This document shows, piece by piece, positions 24,348 through 32,608 of a DNA stretch of 64,000 bases (position 1 is the stretch's first letter; each line of letters starts with the position of its first letter). The notes under the pieces were generated by a model that saw only the letters and a program-made list of their open reading frames with translations, searched no databases and was not told the DNA's origin. The position numbers and the translations under genes were made by a program. This DNA is from JAJPKR01 sp050746125 (GTDB lineage: Bacteria; Acidobacteriota; Terriglobia; Terriglobales; SCQP01): the NCBI GenBank assembly GCA_050746125.1, contig JBOGKX010000040.1, forward strand, positions 60,715-124,714. The letters run 5' to 3'.

Positions 24348-24938
24348 TTACTCTCTGCTCTCCGCTTCCTGCTCCCTCGCGTTGTAAAGGCTCATGGCCT
24401 TCGGCAATCCTTCCCGCACGATCGTCGCGACGGCGGCGGCGGCGCGCTCCAATACCTCCGCGACCGTCTCCAGCTCCGCCTTTTTCCAAGGCATGAGGAC
24501 GAAGCGCGCGGTATCGCGCACCGGGTGGCCGGGCCCGATGCCCAGCCGCAAACGCGCAAACTCCTCGCTCCCCAGCGCGCCCACGACCGAGCGCAGGCCG
24601 TTGTGCGTGCCCGCCGAGCCGCGCGCCCGCAAGCGCATCGTCCCGAGCGGCAGGTCCAAATCGTCGCTGAACACCAGCAACTCGGCGAGCTCGATCTCGT
24701 GCTTGCGCACCAGGTCGCGCACCGCCAGGCCGCTTGCATTCATGAACGTCTCCGGCTTGGCTGCCAGCATCGGCTGGCCGGCGATCCGGATCCGCCCGGT
24801 GAGTGCCTGGCACTCCCGCACCGTGACTCGCGCCCGAGCGGCATTGGCCAGTTCGTCCACCAGCAAAAACCCGAAGTTGTGCGGGGTGAAGGCGTACTCC
24901 ACGCCCGGATTGCCCAAACCCACGATGAGGCGCAGCAC
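24348..24938 (-). CDS. pth: Peptidyl-tRNA hydrolase
   Basis: A 196-residue enzyme that releases peptides from prematurely dropped peptidyl-tRNAs. Motifs: LIVGLGNPGVEYAFTPHNFGF (the catalytic His in PHN; the position before it is usually Arg), KPETFMNASGLAV (about 61-73), FSDDLDLPLGTMRLRARGSAG (about 90-110) with THNGLRS. The start is GTG 24938, preceded by a G-rich ribosome site. It lies 18 bases after rplY and 7 bases before rpsF, a common arrangement. Confidence 0.96.
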   Translation of the reverse strand: MLRLIVGLGNPGVEYAFTPHNFGFLLVDELANAARARVTVRECQALTGRIRIAGQPMLAAKPETFMNASGLAVRDLVRKHEIELAELLVFSDDLDLPLGTMRLRARGSAGTHNGLRSVVGALGSEEFARLRLGIGPGHPVRDTARFVLMPWKKAELETVAEVLERAAAAVATIVREGLPKAMSLYNAREQEAESRE

Positions 24939-24956
24939 ATCCGACCCCTGGCCCTC

Positions 24957-25670
24957 CTACTGCGAGGACTTCTTCTTGCCTCCTTCTTCGGCTGGGGCGG
25001 CCGCTTCCTCGCCCTCCTTGCCTTCTGCCTTGCCCTTCTTGATGATTTCCGGCTCGGCCGGCGCGGCTTCCGCGCCCTCGACCGCGGCGGCGGCCGGCGC
25101 AACTTCTTCTTCCTTGACCGCGACGATGTGCGCCACCACGCGATCGCTCTCGGTCAGCACCTTCAGCCCGGGCGCCAATTGCAGGTCGCCGACGCGCAGG
25201 TTCTGGCCCATGCTCAACTCAGAAACATCCACCGTGATGTGCTCGGGAATGTCACCGGGCAAACACTCGAGCTCGATTTCTCGCGTCACGAGCTCCAAAA
25301 TTCCGCCCTGCAGCTTGACGCCGGTCGGCTCGCCCTGGCTCTGCACCGGCACGCGGACGCGCAAGCGCTGGTCCATGGCGATGCGCTTGAGGTCCACGTG
25401 AATCAGCGCGCCGCGCACCGGCTCGCGCTGCCAATCGACGATCATGGCGGCGGTCTTCTCGCCGTCCATGCGCAGTTCGAAGATGGTGTTCTGTCCGCTG
25501 TCCGAGCGCAAGATCGCCGCCAGCTGTTTGGGATCCACCGCCACCGCCAGGGCTTCCTTGCGCGCCCCGTAGAGCACGCCGGGCACCTTGCCGGTGCGGC
25601 GCAGGCGGCGTGCCGGGCCCTTGCCGGCGGCGTCGCGGATTTCGGCTTGCAATGAAATTTCAATGGCCAT
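24957..25670 (-). CDS. rplY: 50S ribosomal protein bL25/general stress protein Ctc
   Basis: A 237-residue long-form L25 (TL5/Ctc type) that binds 5S rRNA. The N-terminal L25 domain starts IEISLQAEIRDAAGKGPARR and contains GKVPGVLYGARKEAL (about 28-42); the second domain includes IELECLPGDIPEHITVDVSEL (in two parts, about 132-152). The last 50 residues are a low-complexity alanine/glutamate/lysine tail. ATG 25670 follows GAGGAG. The order prs-rplY-pth is widespread in bacteria. Confidence 0.96.
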   Translation of the reverse strand: MAIEISLQAEIRDAAGKGPARRLRRTGKVPGVLYGARKEALAVAVDPKQLAAILRSDSGQNTIFELRMDGEKTAAMIVDWQREPVRGALIHVDLKRIAMDQRLRVRVPVQSQGEPTGVKLQGGILELVTREIELECLPGDIPEHITVDVSELSMGQNLRVGDLQLAPGLKVLTESDRVVAHIVAVKEEEVAPAAAAVEGAEAAPAEPEIIKKGKAEGKEGEEAAAPAEEGGKKKSSQ

Positions 25671-25694
25671 GAAACTTATGCTCCTCGCTGCCGG

Positions 25695-26741
25695 TCAGGC
25701 GAAAAGGGAACTGACCGAGGTCTCCTCGTGAATGGATCGGATGGCCGCCGCCAGCAGGCCGGCGATGCTGCGCACTTCGATGCGCGGCTCGGCGCGGGCC
25801 GCTTCCGATAGCGGAATCGAATCGGTGACGACCACCCGCTCTAGCGGGCTGGCGGCGATGCGCTCCACCGCCGGGCCGCTGAGCACGGCGTGGCTGGCGC
25901 AAGCCAGCACGCGTCGGGCGCCGTGGGCCTTGAGCGCCTCGGCGGCTTTGACCAGCGTGCCGGCGGTGTCGATGATGTCGTCCAAGATCACGGCGGTGCG
26001 GCCTTCCACCTCGCCGATCACGTGCATGACCTCGCTGATGTCCATCGCCACCCGCCGCTTGTCGATGATGGCCAGCGCGCTGTCCATCTTTTTGGCGAAA
26101 AAGCGCGCCCGCTCGACGCCGCCGGCGTCGGGGGAGACGACGGTGAGATCGGGCAACTGCAAGGACTTGAAATGATCCACCAGCACCGGCGAAGCGAACA
26201 AGTGATCGACGGGAATATTGAAAAAGCCCTGAATTTGCGGCGCGTGCAGATCCACCACCAGGGCGCGATGCGCGCCGGCGACGGTCAGCAGGTCGGCCAC
26301 CAGCTTGGAGGAAATCGGCGCCCGCGGCTTGTCCTTGCGGTCCTGGCGCGCGTAGCCGAAGTAGGGCATCACGGCGGTGATGCGGCGCGCCGAGGCGCGC
26401 TTCAGCGCGTCGATCATCAGCAGCAGTTCCATCAGGTGGCGGTCCACCGGATAGCAGGTCGGCTGCACTACGAAAACGTCGGCGCCGCGCACGTTCTCGA
26501 GAATCTGCACGTAACTCTCGCCGTCGGAAAAGCGGGTCAGATGGCATTGCGCCAAGGCCAAGCCCAGGTGCCGGCAGATCTCCTCCGCCACGGGCTGGTT
26601 GGCGCCGCCGGAAAATACCTTGAGCCGGTCGTCGCGGCGGGCGGGCCGCAGCGTCGGCGCTGGTTGCGGGCGCGACTCCGCCTCCCCGGCCGCGGCCGAG
26701 CGTGAAGTCGAGGTCGTTTTGCGCATCGTGCTGGTCACCAT
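25695..26741 (-). CDS. prs: Ribose-phosphate pyrophosphokinase (PRPP synthase)
   Basis: A 348-residue enzyme making PRPP for nucleotides, histidine and tryptophan. Class I signatures: DRLKVFSGGANQPVAEEI (about 38-55), the FSDGESYVQILENVRG block (about 70-85), the ATP-binding PYFGYARQDRKDKPRAPIS (about 130-148) and the PRPP loop VILDDIIDTAGTL (about 251-263). The start is the ATG at 26741, six bases after GGAGG; this gives an N-terminal extension of about 35 residues rich in Ser/Thr/Arg/Pro before the conserved domain. Downstream of tRNA-Gln, likely one transcript with ispE. Confidence 0.96.
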   Translation of the reverse strand: MVTSTMRKTTSTSRSAAAGEAESRPQPAPTLRPARRDDRLKVFSGGANQPVAEEICRHLGLALAQCHLTRFSDGESYVQILENVRGADVFVVQPTCYPVDRHLMELLLMIDALKRASARRITAVMPYFGYARQDRKDKPRAPISSKLVADLLTVAGAHRALVVDLHAPQIQGFFNIPVDHLFASPVLVDHFKSLQLPDLTVVSPDAGGVERARFFAKKMDSALAIIDKRRVAMDISEVMHVIGEVEGRTAVILDDIIDTAGTLVKAAEALKAHGARRVLACASHAVLSGPAVERIAASPLERVVVTDSIPLSEAARAEPRIEVRSIAGLLAAAIRSIHEETSVSSLFA

Positions 26742-26772
26742 GGCCAACCTCCAGCTCTTACACCCTCTCCTC

Positions 26773-26846
26773 TGGCTGGGGCGTCAGGATTCGAACCTGA
26801 ATACCATGCTCCAAAGGCATGTGTCCTACCATTGGACGACGCCCCA
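26773..26846 (-). tRNA. tRNA-Gln (anticodon TTG)
   Basis: A 74-nucleotide tRNA with encoded CCA. On the minus strand the acceptor arm TGGGGCG pairs with CGCCCCA, the D arm is GTCC/GGAC, the anticodon stem CATGC/GCATG holds loop CTTTGGA (anticodon TTG), and the T arm TCAGG/CCTGA holds TTCGAAT. The 5-prime 21 bases are also the last six codons plus stop of ispE. Lies between ispE and prs. Confidence 0.97.
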
Positions 26847-27794
26847 AAGCTTTGTCTCTCGCCGCTGGCGCGCCACGAAGCGCACCAGCCAAGCCGGCCC
26901 CCGCTCAGCCAAGCGGTCCCGCGCCGCTGCAGCTGTTTCCCGGCGGGAAAACAGGCCGTACTGCGCCGCTCCGCTGCCGGTGAGCGCCACCGTTTTCGCG
27001 CCGGCGCGCCGCAGCGCGCGGCGAATCATGGCAAAGTCCGGGGAAAGAGAGAAGACAACTTCTTCGAAGTCGTTCTCGATTCCGGCACGGACAATCGGGC
27101 GCTCGGAGCGACCGCGGTCCCGCGCTTGGCGGGACGCCGGGAGGGCTCGCATCAGCGAGCCACGGAAAGAATAGATTTTAGCCGAGCGGGCCGCCTCGGT
27201 CAAACCGGGCAGGGCGGGTTCCGGATGCCGCTCGTCCCAAAGCCGAAAGGCCTCGGCCGTGGCCACCGGCCGCGACGGCAGCGCGATGACGGCGTATTGC
27301 GATGGCCAAGGCGGCAGGGGATAGCACTCGTCGCCGCGGCCCAGGCCGAGCACCGTGCCGCCGATTAGGAAGGGCGCCACGTCGGACCCCAACTCCGCCG
27401 CCAGCCGCCAAACCAAAGCCGCCGGCGGCGCGGGCCGGGCCCGTGCCGCCAGCAGCCGCAGCACCGCCGCCGCATCCGACGACCCGCCGCCCAGCCCGGC
27501 GCCGACGGGAATGCGCTTGACCAGCCGTAGCCGCACTTGCCCGCGCAGGCGAAATTCCTCGCGCGCCAGCTCGGCGGCGCGCACGGCCAAATTCGTCCCA
27601 TCCTCGGGCACCGACAGCCATGGCGCCGCGCCCCGCGCGCTGGTCTCGCAGCGCACGCCGCGGCCCGCGCCCAGGGCGAGCGTGACGTCGTCGGCTAGGC
27701 TCACCGTTTGAAACACGGTGCGCAGCTCGTGGTAGCCATCCGCGCGCCGCCCCAGGATGCGCAGGCCGAGGTTCAATTTCGCGTACGCCCGCAC
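26826..27794 (-). CDS. ispE: 4-diphosphocytidyl-2-C-methyl-D-erythritol kinase
   Basis: A 322-residue GHMP kinase of the non-mevalonate isoprenoid pathway. Motifs: AYAKLNLGLRILGRRADGYHEL at the N-terminus (in two halves), the ATP-binding PVGAGLGGGSSDAAA (about 98-112), and the late ALTGSGAAQYGLF (about 276-288). It starts at GTG 27794 with no clear ribosome site. The final codons W-G-V-V-Q-W and the TAG stop are the first 21 bases of tRNA-Gln, so maturation of the tRNA by RNase P would cut the last codons off an ispE message. ispE, tRNA-Gln and prs are neighbours in many bacteria, but an actual overlap is unusual. Confidence 0.95.
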   Translation of the reverse strand: MRAYAKLNLGLRILGRRADGYHELRTVFQTVSLADDVTLALGAGRGVRCETSARGAAPWLSVPEDGTNLAVRAAELAREEFRLRGQVRLRLVKRIPVGAGLGGGSSDAAAVLRLLAARARPAPPAALVWRLAAELGSDVAPFLIGGTVLGLGRGDECYPLPPWPSQYAVIALPSRPVATAEAFRLWDERHPEPALPGLTEAARSAKIYSFRGSLMRALPASRQARDRGRSERPIVRAGIENDFEEVVFSLSPDFAMIRRALRRAGAKTVALTGSGAAQYGLFSRRETAAAARDRLAERGPAWLVRFVARQRRETKLWGVVQW

Positions 27795-27837
27795 GATAAC
27801 AGCCAGGGTACGGCAGAACCGGCCCGGGCCGGCACCC

Positions 27838-27843
27838 TATAAT
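27838..27843 (+). promoter_or_regulatory. -10 box candidate for eno
   Basis: A perfect TATAAT lies in the 63-base gap between the divergent ispE and eno genes, inside the same 12-base context (CCTATAATTGAA) as at rnpB. If used, transcription would start near 27850, leaving only about 8 bases before the eno ATG at 27858, so the message would be nearly leaderless. Confidence 0.45.
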
Positions 27844-27857
27844 TGAAGGCTCACGAT

Positions 27858-29138
27858 ATGGCCACGATCACTGCCATCCATGGCCGCGAGATCTTGGATT
27901 CTCGCGGTAACCCCACGGTCGAAGCCGAGGTCGAGCTGACCGGCGGCGCGCGCGGCCGCGCCGCGGTGCCGAGCGGCGCTTCGACCGGGGAGCACGAAGC
28001 CGTCGAGCTGCGCGATGGCGATAAGAAGCGCTATCTGGGCAAGGGCGTGCAGAAGGCCGTCGGCCACGTCAATGGCGAAACCGCCGCCGCGCTCAAGGGT
28101 TTCGACGCCGCCGACCAGGCCGGTCTCGACCGCAAGTTGATCGCGCTCGACGGCACCGAAAACAAGGGCCGGCTGGGCGCCAATGCCCTGCTGGCGGTTT
28201 CGATGGCGGCGGCGCGCGCCAGTGCCGCCAGCCGCGGCCTGCCCCTCTACCGCGCCCTGGGCGGCGAGGCGGCGGCCACGCTGCCGGTGCCGATGATGAA
28301 CATCCTCAACGGCGGCGCCCATGCCGATAACAATGTGGATTTTCAGGAGTTCATGGTGATGCCGGTCGGCGCCGCCAGCTTTCGCGAGGCGCTGCGCTGG
28401 GGGGTCGAGGTTTTTCACGCTCTCAAGGCGGCCCTCAAGAAGAGAGGCTATGTCACGGCGGTGGGCGACGAGGGCGGCTTCGCCCCCAGCGTGCGCGGCA
28501 ACGAGGAGGCGATGGAGGTGGTGCTCGAGGCCATCGCCGCCGCCGGTTTTCGTCCCGGCGAGCAGGTCGCCGTCGCCCTCGATCCGGCGGCCAGCGAATT
28601 TTATGAGGATGGCGCCTACGTTTTTAAGAAAAGCGACAAGCGCCGCCTCTCCTCGGCGCAGATGGTCGAGTTTTGGGAGAACTGGGCCCGCCAGTATCCG
28701 ATCGTCTCGCTCGAGGACGGCATGTCCGAAAACGATTGGCCCGGCTGGAAAAGTTTGACCGAGCGGCTGGGCAAAAAAATCCAGCTGGTCGGCGACGACA
28801 TATTCGTCACCAACGTGGAGATCTTTCAGCGCGGTATCCAGCAGGGCATCGCCAATGCCATTCTCATCAAGGTCAACCAGATTGGCACCGTCACCGAGAC
28901 GCTCGCCGCCATCGACTTGGCGCGGCGCAACCGGTATGGCGCGGTGATTTCGCACCGCTCCGGGGAAACCGAAGACACCTTCATCGCCGATCTGGCGGTG
29001 GCCACCAACGCCGGCCAAATCAAGACTGGCTCCGCCAGCCGCACCGATCGCATCGCCAAATACAATCAGTTGCTGCGCATCGAAGAAGAGCTCGGCGGCA
29101 AGGCCAAGTTCTTGGGCCGCAAGGCCCTGGCGGTCTGA
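27858..29138 (+). CDS. eno: Enolase (phosphopyruvate hydratase)
   Basis: A 426-residue glycolytic enzyme interconverting 2-phosphoglycerate and phosphoenolpyruvate. Conserved blocks: ITAIHGREILDSRGNPTVE (about 4-22), VPSGASTGEHEAVELRDGD (about 38-56), NILNGGAHADNNVDFQEFM (about 150-168), VGDEGGFAPS (about 202-211), VSLEDGMSENDWPGW (about 282-296), and the catalytic-lysine to C-terminal region LIKVNQIGTVTETL then SHRSGETEDTFIADLAV. The ATG at 27858 is chosen over an in-frame TTG that overlaps the -10 box. The next gene starts 1 base after its stop. Confidence 0.97.
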   Translation: MATITAIHGREILDSRGNPTVEAEVELTGGARGRAAVPSGASTGEHEAVELRDGDKKRYLGKGVQKAVGHVNGETAAALKGFDAADQAGLDRKLIALDGTENKGRLGANALLAVSMAAARASAASRGLPLYRALGGEAAATLPVPMMNILNGGAHADNNVDFQEFMVMPVGAASFREALRWGVEVFHALKAALKKRGYVTAVGDEGGFAPSVRGNEEAMEVVLEAIAAAGFRPGEQVAVALDPAASEFYEDGAYVFKKSDKRRLSSAQMVEFWENWARQYPIVSLEDGMSENDWPGWKSLTERLGKKIQLVGDDIFVTNVEIFQRGIQQGIANAILIKVNQIGTVTETLAAIDLARRNRYGAVISHRSGETEDTFIADLAVATNAGQIKTGSASRTDRIAKYNQLLRIEEELGGKAKFLGRKALAV

Positions 29139-29139
29139 C

Positions 29140-30747
29140 ATGCCTACCCGTCCGTTGCTGCTGGTGATTCTCGACGGCTGGGGCTACGCTCCGCCGGGGC
29201 CGGCGAATGCCATCGCCTTGGCGCGCAAACCGACTTACGACGCGCTGTTGCGCGATTGGCCGAATACGCTGCTGGCGACTTCCGGTCCGGCCGTGGGTCT
29301 GCCCGAGGGGCAGATGGGCAACAGCGAAGTCGGCCACCTCAATATCGGCGCCGGCCGCATCGTGACCATGGATGTGACCCGCATCGACGGCGCGATCGCC
29401 AGCGGCGAGTTCGACCGCAACCCGGTCTTGCTGGCCGCCATGCGCCAGGCGCGCGGCCGGCGGCTGCACCTGTTGGGGCTGTGTTCCGATGGCGGCGTGC
29501 ATTCCCACCTGAATCATCTTTACGCGCTGCTCCGCCTGGCCCGCCAGGAAGGCGTCGAGCACGTGCTGATTCACGCTTTCACCGATGGCCGCGACACGAT
29601 GCCGAACTCGGGCCAGGATTATCTCCGCCAAATTCAGCAGCGCTGCCGCGAGTACGGCGTGGGCCAAATCGCCACCTTGAGCGGCCGCTATTACGCCATG
29701 GATCGCGACCAGCGCTGGGAGCGAATCAAGCTCGCCTTCAATGCCATCGTGCACGGGCAAGGCCCGCGTGCTGCCGATCCGGTGGCGGCGCTGATCGAGA
29801 GCTACAACCAGGGCGTTACCGACGAGTTCGTCGTGCCGCGGGTGGTCAGCGGCCGACAGGATGGGACGCCGGTAGGTACGATCCGCCCCGACGACGCGGC
29901 GGTGTTCTTCAACTATCGCGCCGATCGCGCCCGCCAGATGACTCGGGCGCTGACCCGCACCGGCCAGCCCGACGCCGCGCTCGAAGCCGCCATTCCCGCC
30001 GGCGAGGCGCCGCTGCCGCTGCACTACGTCTGCATGACGCGCTACGACAAAACTTTCACCCTGCCGGTGGTGATGCCGCCGGAATCGCTCGACAACATCC
30101 TGGCGCAGGTGATGGGCGAGCGCGGGCTGCGCAATTTGCGCGTAGCGGAGACGGAAAAATATGCGCATGTGACCTATTTTTTCAACGGCGGCATCGAAAA
30201 GCCGTTTCCCGGCGAAGACCGCGCCCTGATTCCATCGCCGAAGGTGGCTACCTACGACCTGATGCCCGAGATGTCGGCCGCCGGCATCGCCGAGCGCGTC
30301 GTGAAGGCGATCGAAGATAAAACCTTCGACGTCATCGTCGCCAATTTCGCCAATGCCGACATGGTCGGCCACTCCGGCAAGATCGCGCCCACGGTGAAGG
30401 CGGTCGAGACGGTGGATGCCTGCCTGGATGGCATTCTTCAGGCTTTGCGACGGGCCGGCGGCGCCTTGCTGATCACCGCCGACCACGGCAATGCCGAACA
30501 GATGATCGATCCCGCCACCGGCGGTCCTCATACCGCGCACACCACGAACTCCGTGCCGCTGATCTTGGTGGCCGGCCGCGCCCCTGGCGTCCCGCCCCTG
30601 GCCCTTCAGCCGGGCGGCTCGCTCCGCGATATCGCTCCCACCATGTTGGCGTTGCTCGACTTGGAGGAGCCGCCGCAAATGACCGGCCGCGACCTGCAGC
30701 GCGCTCCGGTCGCCAGCCCAGGCGCGGGAGCCGCCACCAAGCCTTAA
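29140..30747 (+). CDS. gpmI: 2,3-bisphosphoglycerate-independent phosphoglycerate mutase
   Basis: A 535-residue manganese-dependent enzyme preceding enolase in glycolysis. It has the phosphatase-domain start PLLLVILDGWGYAPPG, the phosphoserine region EGQMGNSEVGHLNIGAGR (about 53-70), FTDGRDTMPNSG (about 148-159), and late metal-ligand motifs NFANADMVGHSG (about 402-413) and ITADHGNAEQM (about 444-454). One base separates it from eno, so the two consecutive glycolytic steps are made from one message. Confidence 0.97.
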   Translation: MPTRPLLLVILDGWGYAPPGPANAIALARKPTYDALLRDWPNTLLATSGPAVGLPEGQMGNSEVGHLNIGAGRIVTMDVTRIDGAIASGEFDRNPVLLAAMRQARGRRLHLLGLCSDGGVHSHLNHLYALLRLARQEGVEHVLIHAFTDGRDTMPNSGQDYLRQIQQRCREYGVGQIATLSGRYYAMDRDQRWERIKLAFNAIVHGQGPRAADPVAALIESYNQGVTDEFVVPRVVSGRQDGTPVGTIRPDDAAVFFNYRADRARQMTRALTRTGQPDAALEAAIPAGEAPLPLHYVCMTRYDKTFTLPVVMPPESLDNILAQVMGERGLRNLRVAETEKYAHVTYFFNGGIEKPFPGEDRALIPSPKVATYDLMPEMSAAGIAERVVKAIEDKTFDVIVANFANADMVGHSGKIAPTVKAVETVDACLDGILQALRRAGGALLITADHGNAEQMIDPATGGPHTAHTTNSVPLILVAGRAPGVPPLALQPGGSLRDIAPTMLALLDLEEPPQMTGRDLQRAPVASPGAGAATKP

Positions 30748-30756
30748 AATCAAGGC

Positions 30757-31515
30757 ATGCGGCGACTGCTTTGCGTGACAGCCCATCCCGACGACGAGGC
30801 GGGGAACTTTGGCGGCACTTTGGCCAAGCTGGCATCCCTGGGAGTGCAGACTTGCGTCATCTGCCTGACTGCCGGCGAGGCGGCGCGGCATCGCGGGCGG
30901 GCGGGCGACAACGAGGAATTGGCGGACACCCGCAGTCGCGAGCTGGCCCGCAGTTGCGAGTTGCTGCACGTCAGCGCGCATCAGGTTTGGAGCTATCCCG
31001 ACTCCAAATTGAGCCAAGTGGACTTTCACGAAGCAACCGGACGGCTGGTCAAGTTCATTCGCGAGTTCCGGCCGCAAGTGGTGCTGGCTTTCGGTCCGGA
31101 AGGAGGCGTGACCGCCCATCCGGATCACGGCATGGCCGGCTTGCTGGCCACCGCTGCGTTTCACTTCGCCGCCCAGGAAAGGCCATTCCCCCTCGCCGGC
31201 AAGCCGGCCTTCCAAGCCGAGCGGCTGTATTATTCGACCGGCGTCGCCCAGCCGGCGCAGGTACCGCCCGTGCTGCTGCCGCCGGTGGATATCGAGGTGG
31301 ATATTTCCGCCTTCATCGAGACCAAGATCGCGGCCTTTAAGGCCCATGTCACGCAGACCCCGCTGGTCGAGCGCGTCGAGCAGTTCATTCGCGCCATCAG
31401 CGGCGGCGCCGAGCGCTATCACCTCGCCGCCGCTCCGCTGGGCTGCGAGCGCGCCTTGCTGCAAGCCAGCGGCGATTTGTTCCACGGGTGCCAGATCGCC
31501 GCCGAGGCGGCCTAA
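30757..31515 (+). CDS. PIG-L family zinc deacetylase
   Basis: A 252-residue member of the PIG-L/LmbE family, which removes N-acetyl groups from GlcNAc-containing molecules. Zinc ligands are in AHPDDEAGNFGGTLA (residues 9-23) and in the AHPDHGM motif near 125-131. A relative, BshB, acts in bacillithiol synthesis; no bshA or bshC is in the window, so I leave the substrate open. Ten bases after its stop comes the DUF1385 gene, making it part of the eno-to-fusion run of plus-strand genes. Confidence 0.88.
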   Translation: MRRLLCVTAHPDDEAGNFGGTLAKLASLGVQTCVICLTAGEAARHRGRAGDNEELADTRSRELARSCELLHVSAHQVWSYPDSKLSQVDFHEATGRLVKFIREFRPQVVLAFGPEGGVTAHPDHGMAGLLATAAFHFAAQERPFPLAGKPAFQAERLYYSTGVAQPAQVPPVLLPPVDIEVDISAFIETKIAAFKAHVTQTPLVERVEQFIRAISGGAERYHLAAAPLGCERALLQASGDLFHGCQIAAEAA

Positions 31516-31525
31516 CGGATTCATC

Positions 31526-32560
31526 ATGTCGAAGCAACTGAAACAGGCGCTGAGCGCGACAGTGCGGAATGTCCTCACCGTGCCCCTGCTAGTGCAAGCG
31601 ATGCTGGCGGCGGCCGAAGCCGAGGTGTTGATCGGCGGGCAAGCGGTGATCGAGGGCGTGATGATGCGCGCTCCGCATGCCTACGCCGTCGCGGTGCGCC
31701 GGCCCGATGGCGGCATCGCCACCACCCAACAGGCGCTCTCGCGTCCCGCCGACCGCCATTCCGCCTGGCGCTGGCCGGTGCTGCGCGGCTTGGCGACGCT
31801 CGGGCAAGCCATGAGCCTCGGCATCAAGGCCCTGCGCTTCAGCGGCGATGCCGCCATGGCCCCGGCGCCGGCGGCGGCGGGCGAAGATGGGGCGGAGCCG
31901 GCCAAGAAGAAGAGCGGCGAGGTTTCCACCGCCGGCATGGTGATCAGCCTGACCGCCTCGCTCGTCTTCTTCATCGCCTTTTACAAATTTCTGCCGCTTG
32001 TCGCCGCCACCGGCCTGGCCCATCACATAACAGCGTTTCGCGGCCAAATCCTCTTTAATCTGGCCGACGGAGTGTTTCGCGTGGCGCTGTTTCTCGGCTT
32101 CATCGCCGGCTTGGCGCTGCTGCCCGACATCCGGCGCGTGTACGAATATCACGGCGCCGAGCACAAGGTGGTATTCAACTACGAATCCGGCGAGCCGGTC
32201 ACGGTGGCGAATGCGCGCCGCTTCACGCGCCTGCATCCCCGCTGCGGCACCAGCTTCATGATCGTGCTCATGCTGTTGGCGATCGTCGCTTACATCTTTA
32301 TCCCCATGACCGGGTTTTGGACCAAGTTGGCGATCCGCTTGGCCCTGCTGCCCTTGCTTATCGGGCTGGGCTACGAGGTGATTCGCTATACGGCCAAGCA
32401 CGGCCAGTCGCTGTTCGCGATTCTGGCGCGCCCGGGCTTGTGGCTGCAGCGCATCACCACGCAGGAGCCGAGCGATGACCAGTTGGAGTGTTCGATTCGC
32501 GCCCTGGAAGAGGCGATGGCGCTGGAGAAGAGCCAAGGCGGCGAACTGATTATTGCGTGA
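31526..32560 (+). CDS. DUF1385 family membrane protein
   Basis: A 344-residue integral membrane protein of unknown function. The family hallmark IGGQAVIEGVMMRAPHAYAVAVR is at about 36-58 (read in two parts), followed by at least four membrane segments (about 138-160, 185-205, 248-270, 275-290) and the conserved YEYHGAEHKVVFNYE (about 208-222) and RLHPRCGTSFM (about 238-248). The start at ATG 31526 avoids overlap with the deacetylase. In many bacteria this gene lies just before prfA, as it does here. Function not established. Confidence 0.9.
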   Translation: MSKQLKQALSATVRNVLTVPLLVQAMLAAAEAEVLIGGQAVIEGVMMRAPHAYAVAVRRPDGGIATTQQALSRPADRHSAWRWPVLRGLATLGQAMSLGIKALRFSGDAAMAPAPAAAGEDGAEPAKKKSGEVSTAGMVISLTASLVFFIAFYKFLPLVAATGLAHHITAFRGQILFNLADGVFRVALFLGFIAGLALLPDIRRVYEYHGAEHKVVFNYESGEPVTVANARRFTRLHPRCGTSFMIVLMLLAIVAYIFIPMTGFWTKLAIRLALLPLLIGLGYEVIRYTAKHGQSLFAILARPGLWLQRITTQEPSDDQLECSIRALEEAMALEKSQGGELIIA

Positions 32561-32608
32561 AGTGCTTGAACGGCGCCCGGCAGGGCGCGTCCCGAGGGGT
32601 AGGGCATC

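Noticed and set aside
29020..31578. Minus-strand open frame of 852 codons opposite gpmI and the PIG-L gene
   Set aside because: Shadow frame created by high GC content; the real genes on the plus strand have unmistakable motifs.
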